This document shows, piece by piece, positions 1 to 8,305 of a stretch of DNA of 50,694 nt (its first letter is position 1; each line of letters opens with the position of its first letter). Location: NCBI GenBank assembly GCA_900549415.1, contig URNX01000023.1, positions 1-50,694 of the forward strand, read 5' to 3'. The stretch is from an uncultured bacterium (GTDB taxonomy: Bacteria; Verrucomicrobiota; Lentisphaeria; Victivallales; UBA1829). The notes under the pieces are model-generated. The model searched no databases. It saw only the letters and a program-made list of their open reading frames with translations, and had not been told where the DNA came from. A program made the position numbers and the translations under genes.

Positions 1-17
1 TTTTTGCAGAATAACTA

Positions 18-45
18 TTGACATTGTCATTTTAAATGCTATACT
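18..45 (+). promoter_or_regulatory. Promoter and palindromic operator candidate of the GntR gene
   Basis: A perfect -35 box TTGACA (18-23) lies 16 bases before a -10 box TATACT (40-45). The -35 box is embedded in the perfect palindrome TGACA-T-TGTCA (19-29). A dyad over the -35 box, about 80 bases before a GntR-family gene, is a typical arrangement for autorepression. The promoter reading is strong; the operator role is inferred. Confidence 0.7.
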
Positions 46-108
46 ATTTCAGAAGAGAACAGCAGAAGGCTGTTGTCCGGAGAAAATTGCTTTTTAAGGA
101 ATCGCACA

Positions 109-1398
109 ATGTCAGACAAACTGCAGAATGCGCGTGAATATATTTTGCGGAACATTGAATCCGCTGAATTCAAAGGCGGAGAGAAGCTGCCGTCCGCCCG
201 CGACCTTGCCGAACAGACCGGCATTTCGTTTACGATTATGCAGATGGCGTTCAACACGCTGATTGCGGACGGGATCCTCACCAGCGGGGTTTCGCGGCAG
301 GGAACAAGGGTTCGGAAAGACTGGGCGGAACGGATTCTTCCGAACAGCTTCCTGACGTTCCGTCCGATATGGGAGAATCTTTTCCGCGACAGAATACATC
401 CGCAGGTTCCGGAACTCTTTGATATCAAAGCATTTCATTTCGGTTCCTGTGAAATCCGCGTTTCAAGCGAAGCGGTCGCCAAGCAGCAGGAGTATCTTGA
501 TCTTTCAGAATTTTTTGAGTCGGAATTTCCCGACAGAAGCGATTTCTTCAATGCGCAGATTGAGCAGTTCCGTTCTCATGACGGGCGGCTTTATGCTTTG
601 CCGCTCATGTTTTCCCCGTGGGCGTTCTGCTGTGATGAGGAACTGTTCCGGGAGTGCGGATGTCCGCTTCCGGAACCGGACTGGACATGGGATGATTTTC
701 TTTCGCTCCTGCGTTCCCTGCACAGCAAACTGCCGCCGCAGCAGGTACTTGCGAGCTCGAAAGATCCGACCCGCTGGCTGATTTATCTGACGCATCTGGG
801 CGGACGGATTTTCGAGCGTCACGAGGACGGCTGCAAAGCGGTGCTCAATACGCCTGAAACGCTGGCTGCGTTGCAGAGACTGCAGGAGCTCTACCACATT
901 CTGCCGCGTCCGGAACAGTGCGCGGAACGCTGTGCGCTGCAGCTGTGCACGCGTCAGGATATTCTTTCGTATTCTCTGAAAGGAAAATTCCTGCCGCTGC
1001 CGCATGTTTCAGGCGGAGAGAATTTCTCGCTGATGGCGGGCGATCTGCTCTGCATCCGCCGGACCGTCAACAATTTTGACACGGTGCGCAGGATCATCCG
1101 CTCCGTTTATTCGCCGGAGCTTCAGCAGGAGATCGGAAGGCGGCGTTACGGCATTCCGATCCGGAAGAGCGCGGCGATTCAGAGCTTTGCGGAAAACGAT
1201 CCGCAGGATCAGATTTTCTTTCCGCAGATGTTCCGCATCGCCGCAACTCCGCACTATGCCTGGGGAATGGTGAACGGGCTGATCCAGGAGGCAATGTCCG
1301 GCTTTCTCTACTCCGACCGGACGCCTCAGGACTTTGTCGATGAACTGAACCCTGTATTGCAGGCGATCATAAAATATACACCCGAAACAAGAAAATAA
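109..1398 (+). CDS. GntR-type regulator fused to an ABC solute-binding-like sensor domain
   Basis: This is a 429-residue regulator. Residues about 1-70 form a GntR winged helix (LPSARDLAEQTGIS, then a wing ending at TRVRKDW). The rest resembles a family-1 extracellular solute-binding protein: DLSEFFE, then DGRLYALPL, then a YNKDLF-like stretch and the TWDDF motif. There is no signal peptide, so the binding fold works in the cytoplasm as a ligand sensor, probably for a sugar. ATG at 109 was chosen over the in-frame TTG at 73 because AAGGA (96-100) sits 8 bases before it. The stop overlaps the SD of the transporter gene, so the two genes are co-transcribed. GntR proteins more often carry LacI-like, UTRA or FCD effector domains, so this fusion is less common. 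The ligand is unknown. Confidence 0.85.
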   Translation: MSDKLQNAREYILRNIESAEFKGGEKLPSARDLAEQTGISFTIMQMAFNTLIADGILTSGVSRQGTRVRKDWAERILPNSFLTFRPIWENLFRDRIHPQVPELFDIKAFHFGSCEIRVSSEAVAKQQEYLDLSEFFESEFPDRSDFFNAQIEQFRSHDGRLYALPLMFSPWAFCCDEELFRECGCPLPEPDWTWDDFLSLLRSLHSKLPPQQVLASSKDPTRWLIYLTHLGGRIFERHEDGCKAVLNTPETLAALQRLQELYHILPRPEQCAERCALQLCTRQDILSYSLKGKFLPLPHVSGGENFSLMAGDLLCIRRTVNNFDTVRRIIRSVYSPELQQEIGRRRYGIPIRKSAAIQSFAENDPQDQIFFPQMFRIAATPHYAWGMVNGLIQEAMSGFLYSDRTPQDFVDELNPVLQAIIKYTPETRK

Positions 1399-1408
1399 GG
1401 AGTTGTCA

Positions 1409-2809
1409 ATGAAGTCGGAGCAGCATGAAATAAACGAGGCGTTGCATTCGCCGAAAACATGGAAGACCGGAACTCTGGTTTACTCTTCCGCGGGGCTGGC
1501 GATGCTGTTTTTCTGGCTGCTTTGGGGCGACTTCACCTGGGCAATGAAAGACCGCGCGGTCGGTCCCTCCGCAACGCTTCTGATCAAACAGATCGGCGTG
1601 TCGGATTTTCTTTACGCGTTGATCGTCATTGCATTTCCGAACTTCACCAACATCATTCTTGGACCGGTCATCAGCTATCTGTCGGACCGTCACCGCGGTC
1701 CGCATGGACGCCGGATTCCGTTTCTGGCGTTTACGACGCCGTTCATCGTGCTGGGACTTTACGGGCTCGGATTGACGCCGTGGCTCGGGGGAAAACTGCA
1801 TGAGCTGTTTCCCGCTTTGAGTCTGCACGGCGGACGCCTCGTCGTGTTCTGCGTTTCGTGGGTTCTGCTGGATTTCGGAACCACTCTGGCGGGAGCGCTG
1901 TTCAACGCGCTGGTCAACGACGTCGTTCCCCGCGAGCTGCTTGGAAGATTTTACGGACTTTTCCGGATGATCAGTCTGGGGGCGGGCGTGCTCTTCAACT
2001 TTTTCCTGCTGAAAGAGGTGGAGCTCTATGTCATGCCGATTTTCATCGGAATCGGAACTCTGTACGGAATCGGGCTGCTGTGTCTGTGCCTGAAAGTGAA
2101 GGAGGGGAGCTATCCGCCGCCGGAAACGGAGGAGGGCGAAGTCAGTCAGAGCAAAAGTTCGCAGGCGATCAAAGTCTGGCGTGCGGCGCTGACCTATCTG
2201 CGGCAGAGTTTTTCGCTCGGCTACTACCGGAAAATCATGTTGGCACAGACACTGCTGATTCTGGTGTTCGGTCCGGTCAACGGTTTTTCGATCATCTATG
2301 CGGGCAAGCTGGGAATCGGGATGGATAAATACGGACTTTACATCGCAGTCACTTACGCCTGCTCCTTTGTGCTGAGCTACTTCCTCGGAATGCTGGCGGA
2401 CCGCTACAATCCGCTGCGCACGGGCGGAGTGTGTCTCAGCCTCTATGCCGCGCTGATGATTTCCAGCTGGTTCCTGCTCTGCAATCCGGCAACGTTCGGT
2501 CCGATTTTGATTCTGCACGGCGTCGTTTCCGGAAGCTGCATGACGCTGACCGCATCGCTTCAGCAGAGACTTTTTCCTCGGGAGCTGTTTGCGCAGTTCG
2601 CCTCGGCAACCGGCATTATCGCTTCCGTTGCAAACATGCTGCTGATTCCGGTTATCGGGAAACTGCTGGATCTGCTCAACAACAATTACCGCTGTCTCTT
2701 CCCGATCGGCGCGCTGCTGGCTCTGAGCGGAGTCGCGGTTCTGTGGTCGCTTTCGCGCGATTATGCGCGTTACGGCGGCGACGAGGCGTATCAGGCTCCG
2801 AAGATTTAA
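1409..2809 (+). CDS. MFS sugar transporter, GPH/SUC type
   Basis: A 466-residue membrane protein with about 12 hydrophobic segments split by a charged central loop (about residues 235-255). The loop after the second helix reads SDRHRGPHGRRIPF, the signature of glycoside-pentoside-hexuronide and sucrose carriers, which usually run cation symport. AAGGAG (1397-1402) lies 6 bases before the ATG at 1409; the in-frame TTG at 1403 is too close to be used. It directly follows the GntR-sensor gene, so the regulator's ligand is probably the transported sugar or a product of it. Substrate specificity cannot be read from the sequence. Confidence 0.85.
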   Translation: MKSEQHEINEALHSPKTWKTGTLVYSSAGLAMLFFWLLWGDFTWAMKDRAVGPSATLLIKQIGVSDFLYALIVIAFPNFTNIILGPVISYLSDRHRGPHGRRIPFLAFTTPFIVLGLYGLGLTPWLGGKLHELFPALSLHGGRLVVFCVSWVLLDFGTTLAGALFNALVNDVVPRELLGRFYGLFRMISLGAGVLFNFFLLKEVELYVMPIFIGIGTLYGIGLLCLCLKVKEGSYPPPETEEGEVSQSKSSQAIKVWRAALTYLRQSFSLGYYRKIMLAQTLLILVFGPVNGFSIIYAGKLGIGMDKYGLYIAVTYACSFVLSYFLGMLADRYNPLRTGGVCLSLYAALMISSWFLLCNPATFGPILILHGVVSGSCMTLTASLQQRLFPRELFAQFASATGIIASVANMLLIPVIGKLLDLLNNNYRCLFPIGALLALSGVAVLWSLSRDYARYGGDEAYQAPKI

Positions 2810-2959
2810 CCGTTGCACATAAACAAAGACAAGGAGGGATTTCGCATGAAAATCAAAACAGACGCTATTGTTCAATCCGGTTATGGAACGCCGGAAAAGG
2901 TGAACGCAGACGGTTTTCTTCACAGAAACAACGGGAAAATAAAAAAGGAGGACTATGCT

Positions 2960-3742
2960 ATGAAAGTCTGGAAAACAAAATACAAATTTACCCTCATAGA
3001 GCTCTTGGTGGTAATTGCGATTATCGCTATCATTGCCGGGATGCTTCTTCCGGCGCTGAATTCCGCCAGGGCGAAGGCGCAGACGATTTCCTGCACGTCG
3101 CAAATCAAACAGCTGGGGCTGATGTTCCAGCAGTACAGCAACGACTTCGGCGGAACGCTGATGCGGCAGTCCTGCAAAGTCCAGGAGAGCGATTCCAATC
3201 CCTATTTTGAGTTTTCGGCTCCGCAGGGATATTTCGCCAATCACTACATCATGAAAAACGCCCGGACTCGGAAAGTGAACCGGAACGGAGCAAGCGTCTT
3301 TGAACTGAATGTCGTTCATTCGCTTCTGGCATGTCCTTCGGTGACGCTGGGGAGCCGTCCGTCGGATCTGGACAACCGTCTGGCTTATGACAAAAATTCC
3401 ACGTGGGATGCGCTGAACCAGTCGTATGTGATTCCGAATAATGCGGGAATAATCTACAGCAACCCGGCGGCCGACATGACCAATTATCCGGTGATTCCGC
3501 TCTCCCGCCTGAAGAGCCCTTCGCGCTTTCCGCATCTGTACGAGGGCAGAAATGTAACGTCGCTCATCAACCATGACTGGCGTTTTCTTCAGCCGGAATA
3601 TACCGACAACCGAGTGCATTACCGCCACCGGAGGACGTCGAATGTTCTTTACGCAGATGGTCATGCGGGCAACAAAATGCGCTGCAACGCTCTGACGGGG
3701 GGAACGCTTGGCGACTGGGCATCCGCATTTGAGCAGGAATAA
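2960..3742 (+). CDS. Pseudopilin-like protein 1 (prepilin N-terminus, H-X9-DG C-terminus)
   Basis: A 260-residue protein of the large Lentisphaerota/Planctomycetota prepilin-like family. After a short basic leader comes FTLIELLVV and a long hydrophobic helix ending in LLPALNSAR, with the pilin glutamate at +5. Near the C-terminus RHRRTSNVLYADGH fits H-X9-DG exactly. The residue before the cleavage-site Phe is Lys, not the usual Gly. ATG 2960 has GGAGG (2947-2951) 8 bases upstream. An in-frame ATG at 2846 has an equally good AAGGAGG (2831-2837) and would add 38 polar residues before the leader. It lies 150 bases after the transporter gene and 100 bases before a secreted beta-helix protein. Family role is probably in a type II secretion or pilus-like structure; the partner is unknown. 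Confidence 0.85.
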   Translation: MKVWKTKYKFTLIELLVVIAIIAIIAGMLLPALNSARAKAQTISCTSQIKQLGLMFQQYSNDFGGTLMRQSCKVQESDSNPYFEFSAPQGYFANHYIMKNARTRKVNRNGASVFELNVVHSLLACPSVTLGSRPSDLDNRLAYDKNSTWDALNQSYVIPNNAGIIYSNPAADMTNYPVIPLSRLKSPSRFPHLYEGRNVTSLINHDWRFLQPEYTDNRVHYRHRRTSNVLYADGHAGNKMRCNALTGGTLGDWASAFEQE

Positions 3743-3842
3743 TTCGAACCGCGGAAAATCGGCGGGAACGGAACGATTCCGTATCCCGGTCCGATGTTTG
3801 AGAAACAGACCGTTTCCTTTGAAACAACAGACAGGAGTGAAC

Positions 3843-6170
3843 ATGAAACGCTTTTTTATCCTTTGCTTTGTGCTGATTTCGGCGTTTGCCGGAGCGGCGG
3901 AAGCGAAACTGCAGCTGGTTCCGCTGTTTCGCGGATGTTCGTATTACTGGTTCGGAACAGCCGGACAGGATGTGCTGCCGTATGTCCGGGAGGGCGGAAC
4001 GGAAAAATGGGTCGCCGGGTTTGCGCCGGTTCACGACCTCGAAAAACCGGAGCTTCGCGGCAGCGTCATTTATCTGAAGGAGGATGCCGTTTACGAGTTT
4101 GAGCTGCGGACCCCCGATGGAAAAATTCTTCCGGACGGACGCGGAAAGTTCCGTACTCTGGGCGCTCCGGTCCCGGTTGCGAGAACAATCGTTCTGGATG
4201 AGAAAAACTTCGACGGGCATCTGACGATCAATGATCAGGGGGCGCCGGACGGCTGGATCCGCTACACGGTCAAACCGGGATTCGTCCTGACCAATCCGAA
4301 ACAGGCGGCGTTCAAGGAGAAGAATTTCCGTTACCACTCGTCCAGCGCCATGATCAATATCCGCAATGCAAAGTATGTTCTGCTTGACGGTCTGGTCATC
4401 CGGGGCGGAATGTCCAATGCAATCCATGTGGAAAAATCTTCGCATATCCGGATCGCCAATTGCGATATATCCGGCTGGGGACGCGCCGGAGTTCAGAGGT
4501 TTGATCTCAACGGACGTTTCTACCCCGCTGCCGGAAAATTTCCGAAGAGTTTCAACGGATTCAACTACGACGCCGCAATCTATCTGAAAAATTCGGACAA
4601 TCTGCTCATCGAGCGCAACTACATCCACGATCCGCTGGGACGCGCGAACAGCTGGACTTACGCTCACCCCGCCGGACCGGAAGCCGTCATGGTGCACGTC
4701 GTGCGCAACACGGTGATCCGGTACAACGATTTCATCGGCAGCGACGCTCACCGTTTCAATGACGCGGTGGAGGGCTGGGGCAACTTTCATCCGCGCGGCG
4801 GATTCAATCAGGATGCGGAAATCTATGGCAATTTCATGATTTTCTGCAACGACGACAACATCGAACTGGATGGCGGTCAGCAGAATGTCCGCTGTTTCGG
4901 AAACCGCTTTGAAGGCGCGCTCTGCGGCGTGAGCATTCAGGGATGCATGACAGGACCGAGCTACGTGTACAACAACCTCGTCAGCGATATGGGAGACGAG
5001 CGCGGGGAGGTCAACCTCTTCCTGAAAACGGCGTCGCCCCGCAGCGGAAAGTTTGCCGCAAGTTATATTTTCGGCAACACCTTTTCCGGACCCGGACGCG
5101 GAACCGATGTGCTGAAACATCACAAACTTTTCCTGTACAACAATATTTTCGACGGACGCGCCAATCTTGTGGAACATGCGGAGCTTCCCTCTGCAGTCAT
5201 GGCGGGAAATCTGCGGAACGACACCGATCCGCAGTTCCGCAACCCGTCCGCGGGCGATTACCGCCTGAGTCCGGATTCCCCCGCACGCAAACGCGGCGTC
5301 CCGGTTGCCGGAGATGAGAACCCGGACGCCGGAGCGTTCGGCGGCGACGGCGCGCCTGCGCTTCCCCTGCGCCCGGTCCCGGTCGTTTTGAATCAAGGAA
5401 AGATGATGTTTGCTGCGGGAAAAACGGAGATGTCTCTTGCAGCGCAAAATACGGGAAACGTTCCCGTGGAATTCCGGATCGCGCAGAATCGGGATTTCGA
5501 CTGGTTTGAAGTTCTGCCCGCTTCCGGGAAAATCAACCCCGGGGAAGGGGTTTCGTTCAGGGTGAAGCTTGATCCGGCGCGTTTTGCGAAACAGCCGCTC
5601 ATGCGCGGCGCGTTCCTGGTGCGTTTCGCCGACGGACTGAGCTGTCCGGTATCCGTTTACGCCAAAACGGGCTGGACGATGCCGCTGAAGCCGCACGGAG
5701 GAAAAGATTTCGCAGTCTATTTCAATCCGGAAAAAGCTGATGCGAAACGGGTTTTTCCCCGTCTTGATCCTTCGCGCGGTCCGGAGGAGGACGGCATGGT
5801 TCAGCTGCCGCGCCGCGGAGAACCGGCAAAGCCCGGATCGCCGGAATGTCTCTCGTTTGAATTCGAGGTTCCGAAAGACGGACTTTACGGTGTCTTTGTC
5901 CGCTGCGCCCTGCCGGAACCTGTCGGGCTGCACGATTCATTCTTCTACTCGTTTGACGAGCAGCCGCTGCGCCGCGGAGATTTTTCTCCGGCGAGGAGTG
6001 GAGAGGCGCGCTGGTTCATGGTTTCGGAACCAAGCGGACATCAGGAGAGCCGCGGGGCGTTCTTCCTGAAAGCGGGACGCCATGTTCTTCACATCGCTCC
6101 GCGCGAAGAGACGCGGATCGGGCTGATCGCCATCACGGACAACCTCTATGCATTTGAATACAAAAACTGA
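3843..6170 (+). CDS. Secreted right-handed beta-helix protein with BACON-like and C-terminal binding-type domains
   Basis: A 775-residue exported protein with a signal peptide ending near AGAAEA (residue 21). Residues about 170-480 form a parallel beta-helix with repeated asparagine-rich turns (VLLDGLVIRGG, LLIERNYIHD, TVIRYNDF, EIYGNF, VYNNLV, FLYNNIFDG), the fold of many polysaccharide lyases and GH28-type enzymes. Residues about 520-610 look like a BACON/Ig-type domain (NTGNVPVEFRI, FEVLPASGKINPGE). The last ~155 residues match almost the whole protein encoded next door. AGGAG (3833-3837) precedes ATG 3843 by 5 bases. The chemistry is not fixed by the sequence: lyase, hydrolase or epimerase are all possible on this scaffold, and no catalytic set could be assigned. 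Confidence 0.8.
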   Translation: MKRFFILCFVLISAFAGAAEAKLQLVPLFRGCSYYWFGTAGQDVLPYVREGGTEKWVAGFAPVHDLEKPELRGSVIYLKEDAVYEFELRTPDGKILPDGRGKFRTLGAPVPVARTIVLDEKNFDGHLTINDQGAPDGWIRYTVKPGFVLTNPKQAAFKEKNFRYHSSSAMINIRNAKYVLLDGLVIRGGMSNAIHVEKSSHIRIANCDISGWGRAGVQRFDLNGRFYPAAGKFPKSFNGFNYDAAIYLKNSDNLLIERNYIHDPLGRANSWTYAHPAGPEAVMVHVVRNTVIRYNDFIGSDAHRFNDAVEGWGNFHPRGGFNQDAEIYGNFMIFCNDDNIELDGGQQNVRCFGNRFEGALCGVSIQGCMTGPSYVYNNLVSDMGDERGEVNLFLKTASPRSGKFAASYIFGNTFSGPGRGTDVLKHHKLFLYNNIFDGRANLVEHAELPSAVMAGNLRNDTDPQFRNPSAGDYRLSPDSPARKRGVPVAGDENPDAGAFGGDGAPALPLRPVPVVLNQGKMMFAAGKTEMSLAAQNTGNVPVEFRIAQNRDFDWFEVLPASGKINPGEGVSFRVKLDPARFAKQPLMRGAFLVRFADGLSCPVSVYAKTGWTMPLKPHGGKDFAVYFNPEKADAKRVFPRLDPSRGPEEDGMVQLPRRGEPAKPGSPECLSFEFEVPKDGLYGVFVRCALPEPVGLHDSFFYSFDEQPLRRGDFSPARSGEARWFMVSEPSGHQESRGAFFLKAGRHVLHIAPREETRIGLIAITDNLYAFEYKN

Positions 6171-6182
6171 AAGGGATTGAAA

Positions 6183-6782
6183 ATGAACAGAAAACTCGCA
6201 CTTCTTGCCGCGGCCGTTCTGGCCTTCCCGCTGGTTCCCTCCGCCTTTGCGGAGGATGACATGTCCTGCGTTGTCCAGGGCGGAACGCCGCTTCTGCCGA
6301 AACGGAACGACACGGTTTATCTTGATATGTCGAAATCCGCGAACGGAGGGAACTTCGACCTTCTTGACGACGGCAGGCCGCTGCAGAAAGACGGTCTTCT
6401 GCAGTTTCCACCGTGGGGCGCTCCGGCGGAAGTCGGCTCTGCGGAACTGATTGAAATGACATTCGAGGTTCCCGCCGACGGCAATTACTGTCTTTTCGCC
6501 CGTGTGATGTTCGATACGAAGCCGGTTTCGCATCACGATTCGCTGTTTTTCGGCATTGACGGCGCCCCGATGATTGCGGGCGCGCTTGCGCATCAGTACG
6601 ACAAAACGGAATTCAATAAAACCCAGTGGATTCAGTTCTTTGACGCCAAGTTCCCGAAACGCGCGCAGTGGCCGGTGTTTCTCAAAAAAGGCAGACACAC
6701 AATCCGGATTTCCCCGCGTGAGGAGATTAACATCGGCATGATTGCAATTACGCTTGATCCGCAGGCGTTCCGCGGGAAATAA
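6183..6782 (+). CDS. Small secreted protein equal to the C-terminal domain of the beta-helix neighbour
   Basis: A 199-residue exported protein with a signal peptide ending at PSAFA. The mature part aligns end to end with the last ~155 residues of the upstream beta-helix protein: matching blocks include FEVPADGNY/FEVPKDGLY, HHDSLFF/LHDSFFY, KKGRHTIRISPREE/KAGRHVLHIAPREE and IGMIAIT/IGLIAIT. The beta-rich pattern resembles carbohydrate-binding modules, but no named family was recognised. It starts 12 bases after the beta-helix gene, with AAGGG (6171-6175) 7 bases before the ATG, so the two are co-translated. A role binding the same glycan as its neighbour is inferred. Confidence 0.75.
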   Translation: MNRKLALLAAAVLAFPLVPSAFAEDDMSCVVQGGTPLLPKRNDTVYLDMSKSANGGNFDLLDDGRPLQKDGLLQFPPWGAPAEVGSAELIEMTFEVPADGNYCLFARVMFDTKPVSHHDSLFFGIDGAPMIAGALAHQYDKTEFNKTQWIQFFDAKFPKRAQWPVFLKKGRHTIRISPREEINIGMIAITLDPQAFRGK

Positions 6783-6790
6783 GAGGGCTT

Positions 6791-6886
6791 ATGAAATCGT
6801 TCCGCATCGTTTCGCTCTCCCTTTGGGATCGCGAATGGTATCAGCCGTTCGGGTTTTTCCGGCGCCTCCGGCAATCCTTTCGCTGA
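6791..6886 (+). CDS. Possible 31-residue basic peptide or relic
   Basis: An ATG at 6791 follows AGAGGG (6782-6787) and opens a 31-codon frame ending TGA at 6886. The product would be basic and aromatic (WDREWYQPFGFFRRLRQ). It fills most of the 159-base gap between the small binding-type gene and the dehydrogenase gene. Nothing was recognised in it; it may be chance or the remains of a lost gene. Confidence 0.2.
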   Translation: MKSFRIVSLSLWDREWYQPFGFFRRLRQSFR

Positions 6887-6941
6887 AATCGCGGAAGAAA
6901 ACGGCGGAATGAACTCAAACATTGACAAGGATATACGGGAT

Positions 6942-8093
6942 ATGGGAAAAGTCAGAATCGGGCTGATCGGGGTGTCCGGCTACGGATACAATCATTTTGA
7001 ACGGATCATCCGGCTTGTGCGGCTGGGTGTTGCGGAGTTTTCCGCCGCGGTTGTCATCAATCCGGAAGAGGCGGCGGCGCAGATCGGACAGCTCCGGGAA
7101 TGCGGCGCGCGGATTTACTCGTCCGCCGACGCGATGTTCGCGGAATTGCGCGGGAAGCTGGATCTGGTCTGCATTCCGACCGGAATTGCGTTCCATGAAC
7201 CTCTGACCGTTCAGGCGTTGGAAAACTGCGCGAATGTGCTGGTGGAAAAGCCGGCCGCAGGGTCCGTCGCCGCTATCCGGCGCATGATGGAAGCGGAGAA
7301 AAAATCCGGAAAATTTGTCGCCGTCGGGTTTCAGCATATTTACGGACGGGAGATTCAGTTTTTGAAACAGTATCTTCTGACCGGGCGCATCGGACGGGTT
7401 GAGAGCATTGTCTGCAAGGGGCTGTGGCCGCGTGCGGATCAGTATTACCGGCGCAACAACTGGGCAGGCAGACGTGCGGCTGCCGACGGAACCCTGATCT
7501 GGGATTCTCCGATCAACAATGCGTTTGCCCATTATCTGAATCTGGAACTTTTCCTTGCCGGGGAAAGATTCGGTGAATCCGCTCATGCCGTTGAAGTGGA
7601 AGGCGCGCTCTGGCGAGCACGGAAAGAGATCGAGACTTTCGACACCTGCGCGGTCCGCTTTACGGTCAGCACGGGAAGTCGGCTGACAATGCTGCTGTCT
7701 CATGCGACTCCGGTCAATCTCAATCCTGTCATCCGCATTCAGTGTGAACACGGAACGGTTTTCTGGAATGTGGATCGCGGCTGGAATATCTGTTCCGAAG
7801 ACGGCGCCGTGATTGCATCCGGTATTGTTCAGCCGGCAAACGACGACATGTTCATGGATGTTATCCGCAGAATTTCCGGAGAAGAGCAGTTTCTCTGCTC
7901 TTTGCCGATTGCGCGGGAGCATACGAACTGCATCGAAATGCTTTCGGAGAAACTTCAGCCGGTCGAACTGAAGGAGTGTGTCTCAAGACGCGAAAGCGAC
8001 GGACAGTACCTGATCGACGGGATCCCGGAAGTCTTTGACTGCTGCTTTGCCCGAAACTGGCTTCCGGAGGAGATCGGTGTTGTGTGGAGGTGA
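6942..8093 (+). CDS. Gfo/Idh/MocA-family oxidoreductase
   Basis: A 383-residue cytoplasmic NAD(P)-dependent dehydrogenase-like protein. The N-terminus is a Rossmann fold (KVRIGLIGVSGYG), followed by the family motif EKPAAGS (residues 102-108), whose lysine contacts cofactor and substrate. The second half is the beta-sheet substrate domain. The family oxidises, reduces or epimerises sugars, inositols and sugar acids, or acts in redox-cycling glycosidases. ATG 6942 places the first strand right after the start and has AAGGA (6927-6931) 10 bases upstream; the ATG at 6909 would add 11 residues with no good SD. Last gene before a strong terminator, so the end of the GntR-headed unit. A role converting the sugar released outside is inferred. 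Confidence 0.85.
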   Translation: MGKVRIGLIGVSGYGYNHFERIIRLVRLGVAEFSAAVVINPEEAAAQIGQLRECGARIYSSADAMFAELRGKLDLVCIPTGIAFHEPLTVQALENCANVLVEKPAAGSVAAIRRMMEAEKKSGKFVAVGFQHIYGREIQFLKQYLLTGRIGRVESIVCKGLWPRADQYYRRNNWAGRRAAADGTLIWDSPINNAFAHYLNLELFLAGERFGESAHAVEVEGALWRARKEIETFDTCAVRFTVSTGSRLTMLLSHATPVNLNPVIRIQCEHGTVFWNVDRGWNICSEDGAVIASGIVQPANDDMFMDVIRRISGEEQFLCSLPIAREHTNCIEMLSEKLQPVELKECVSRRESDGQYLIDGIPEVFDCCFARNWLPEEIGVVWR

Positions 8094-8126
8094 CCGGGTA
8101 ACCGTTTGATTTCAGCAGTGCTCCAG

Positions 8127-8170
8127 AAAGCCGGAAAATTGTCCGATGCGGTTTTCCGGCTTTTTTATTT
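8127..8170 (+). terminator. Intrinsic terminator after the Gfo/Idh gene
   Basis: A perfect 12-base-pair stem (AAAGCCGGAAAA 8127-8138 with TTTTCCGGCTTT 8152-8163) and a 13-base loop run into a T-rich tract. It separates the GntR-headed unit from the second pseudopilin unit. Confidence 0.9.
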
Positions 8171-8227
8171 TGGCTGGAAAAAACGGCAACATCCCAGAAA
8201 GAGATATTTAATCAACATCTTCAGCTA

Positions 8228-8257
8228 TTGTGTTTTTTCAGGTTTTGTGGTATAATA
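8228..8257 (+). promoter_or_regulatory. Extended -10 promoter of pseudopilin unit 2
   Basis: TTGTGT (8228-8233), a 17-base spacer and a consensus TATAAT (8251-8256) preceded by TGG, giving an extended -10 (TGnTATAAT). The block TTTTGTGGTATAATA (8243-8257) occurs base for base in front of pseudopilin gene 3 on the other strand (24296-24310). Confidence 0.85.
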
Positions 8258-8305
8258 AAAGGCAGGTACGGAAAATATAAAACAGAAACAGAAAGGATTG
8301 GTCTT

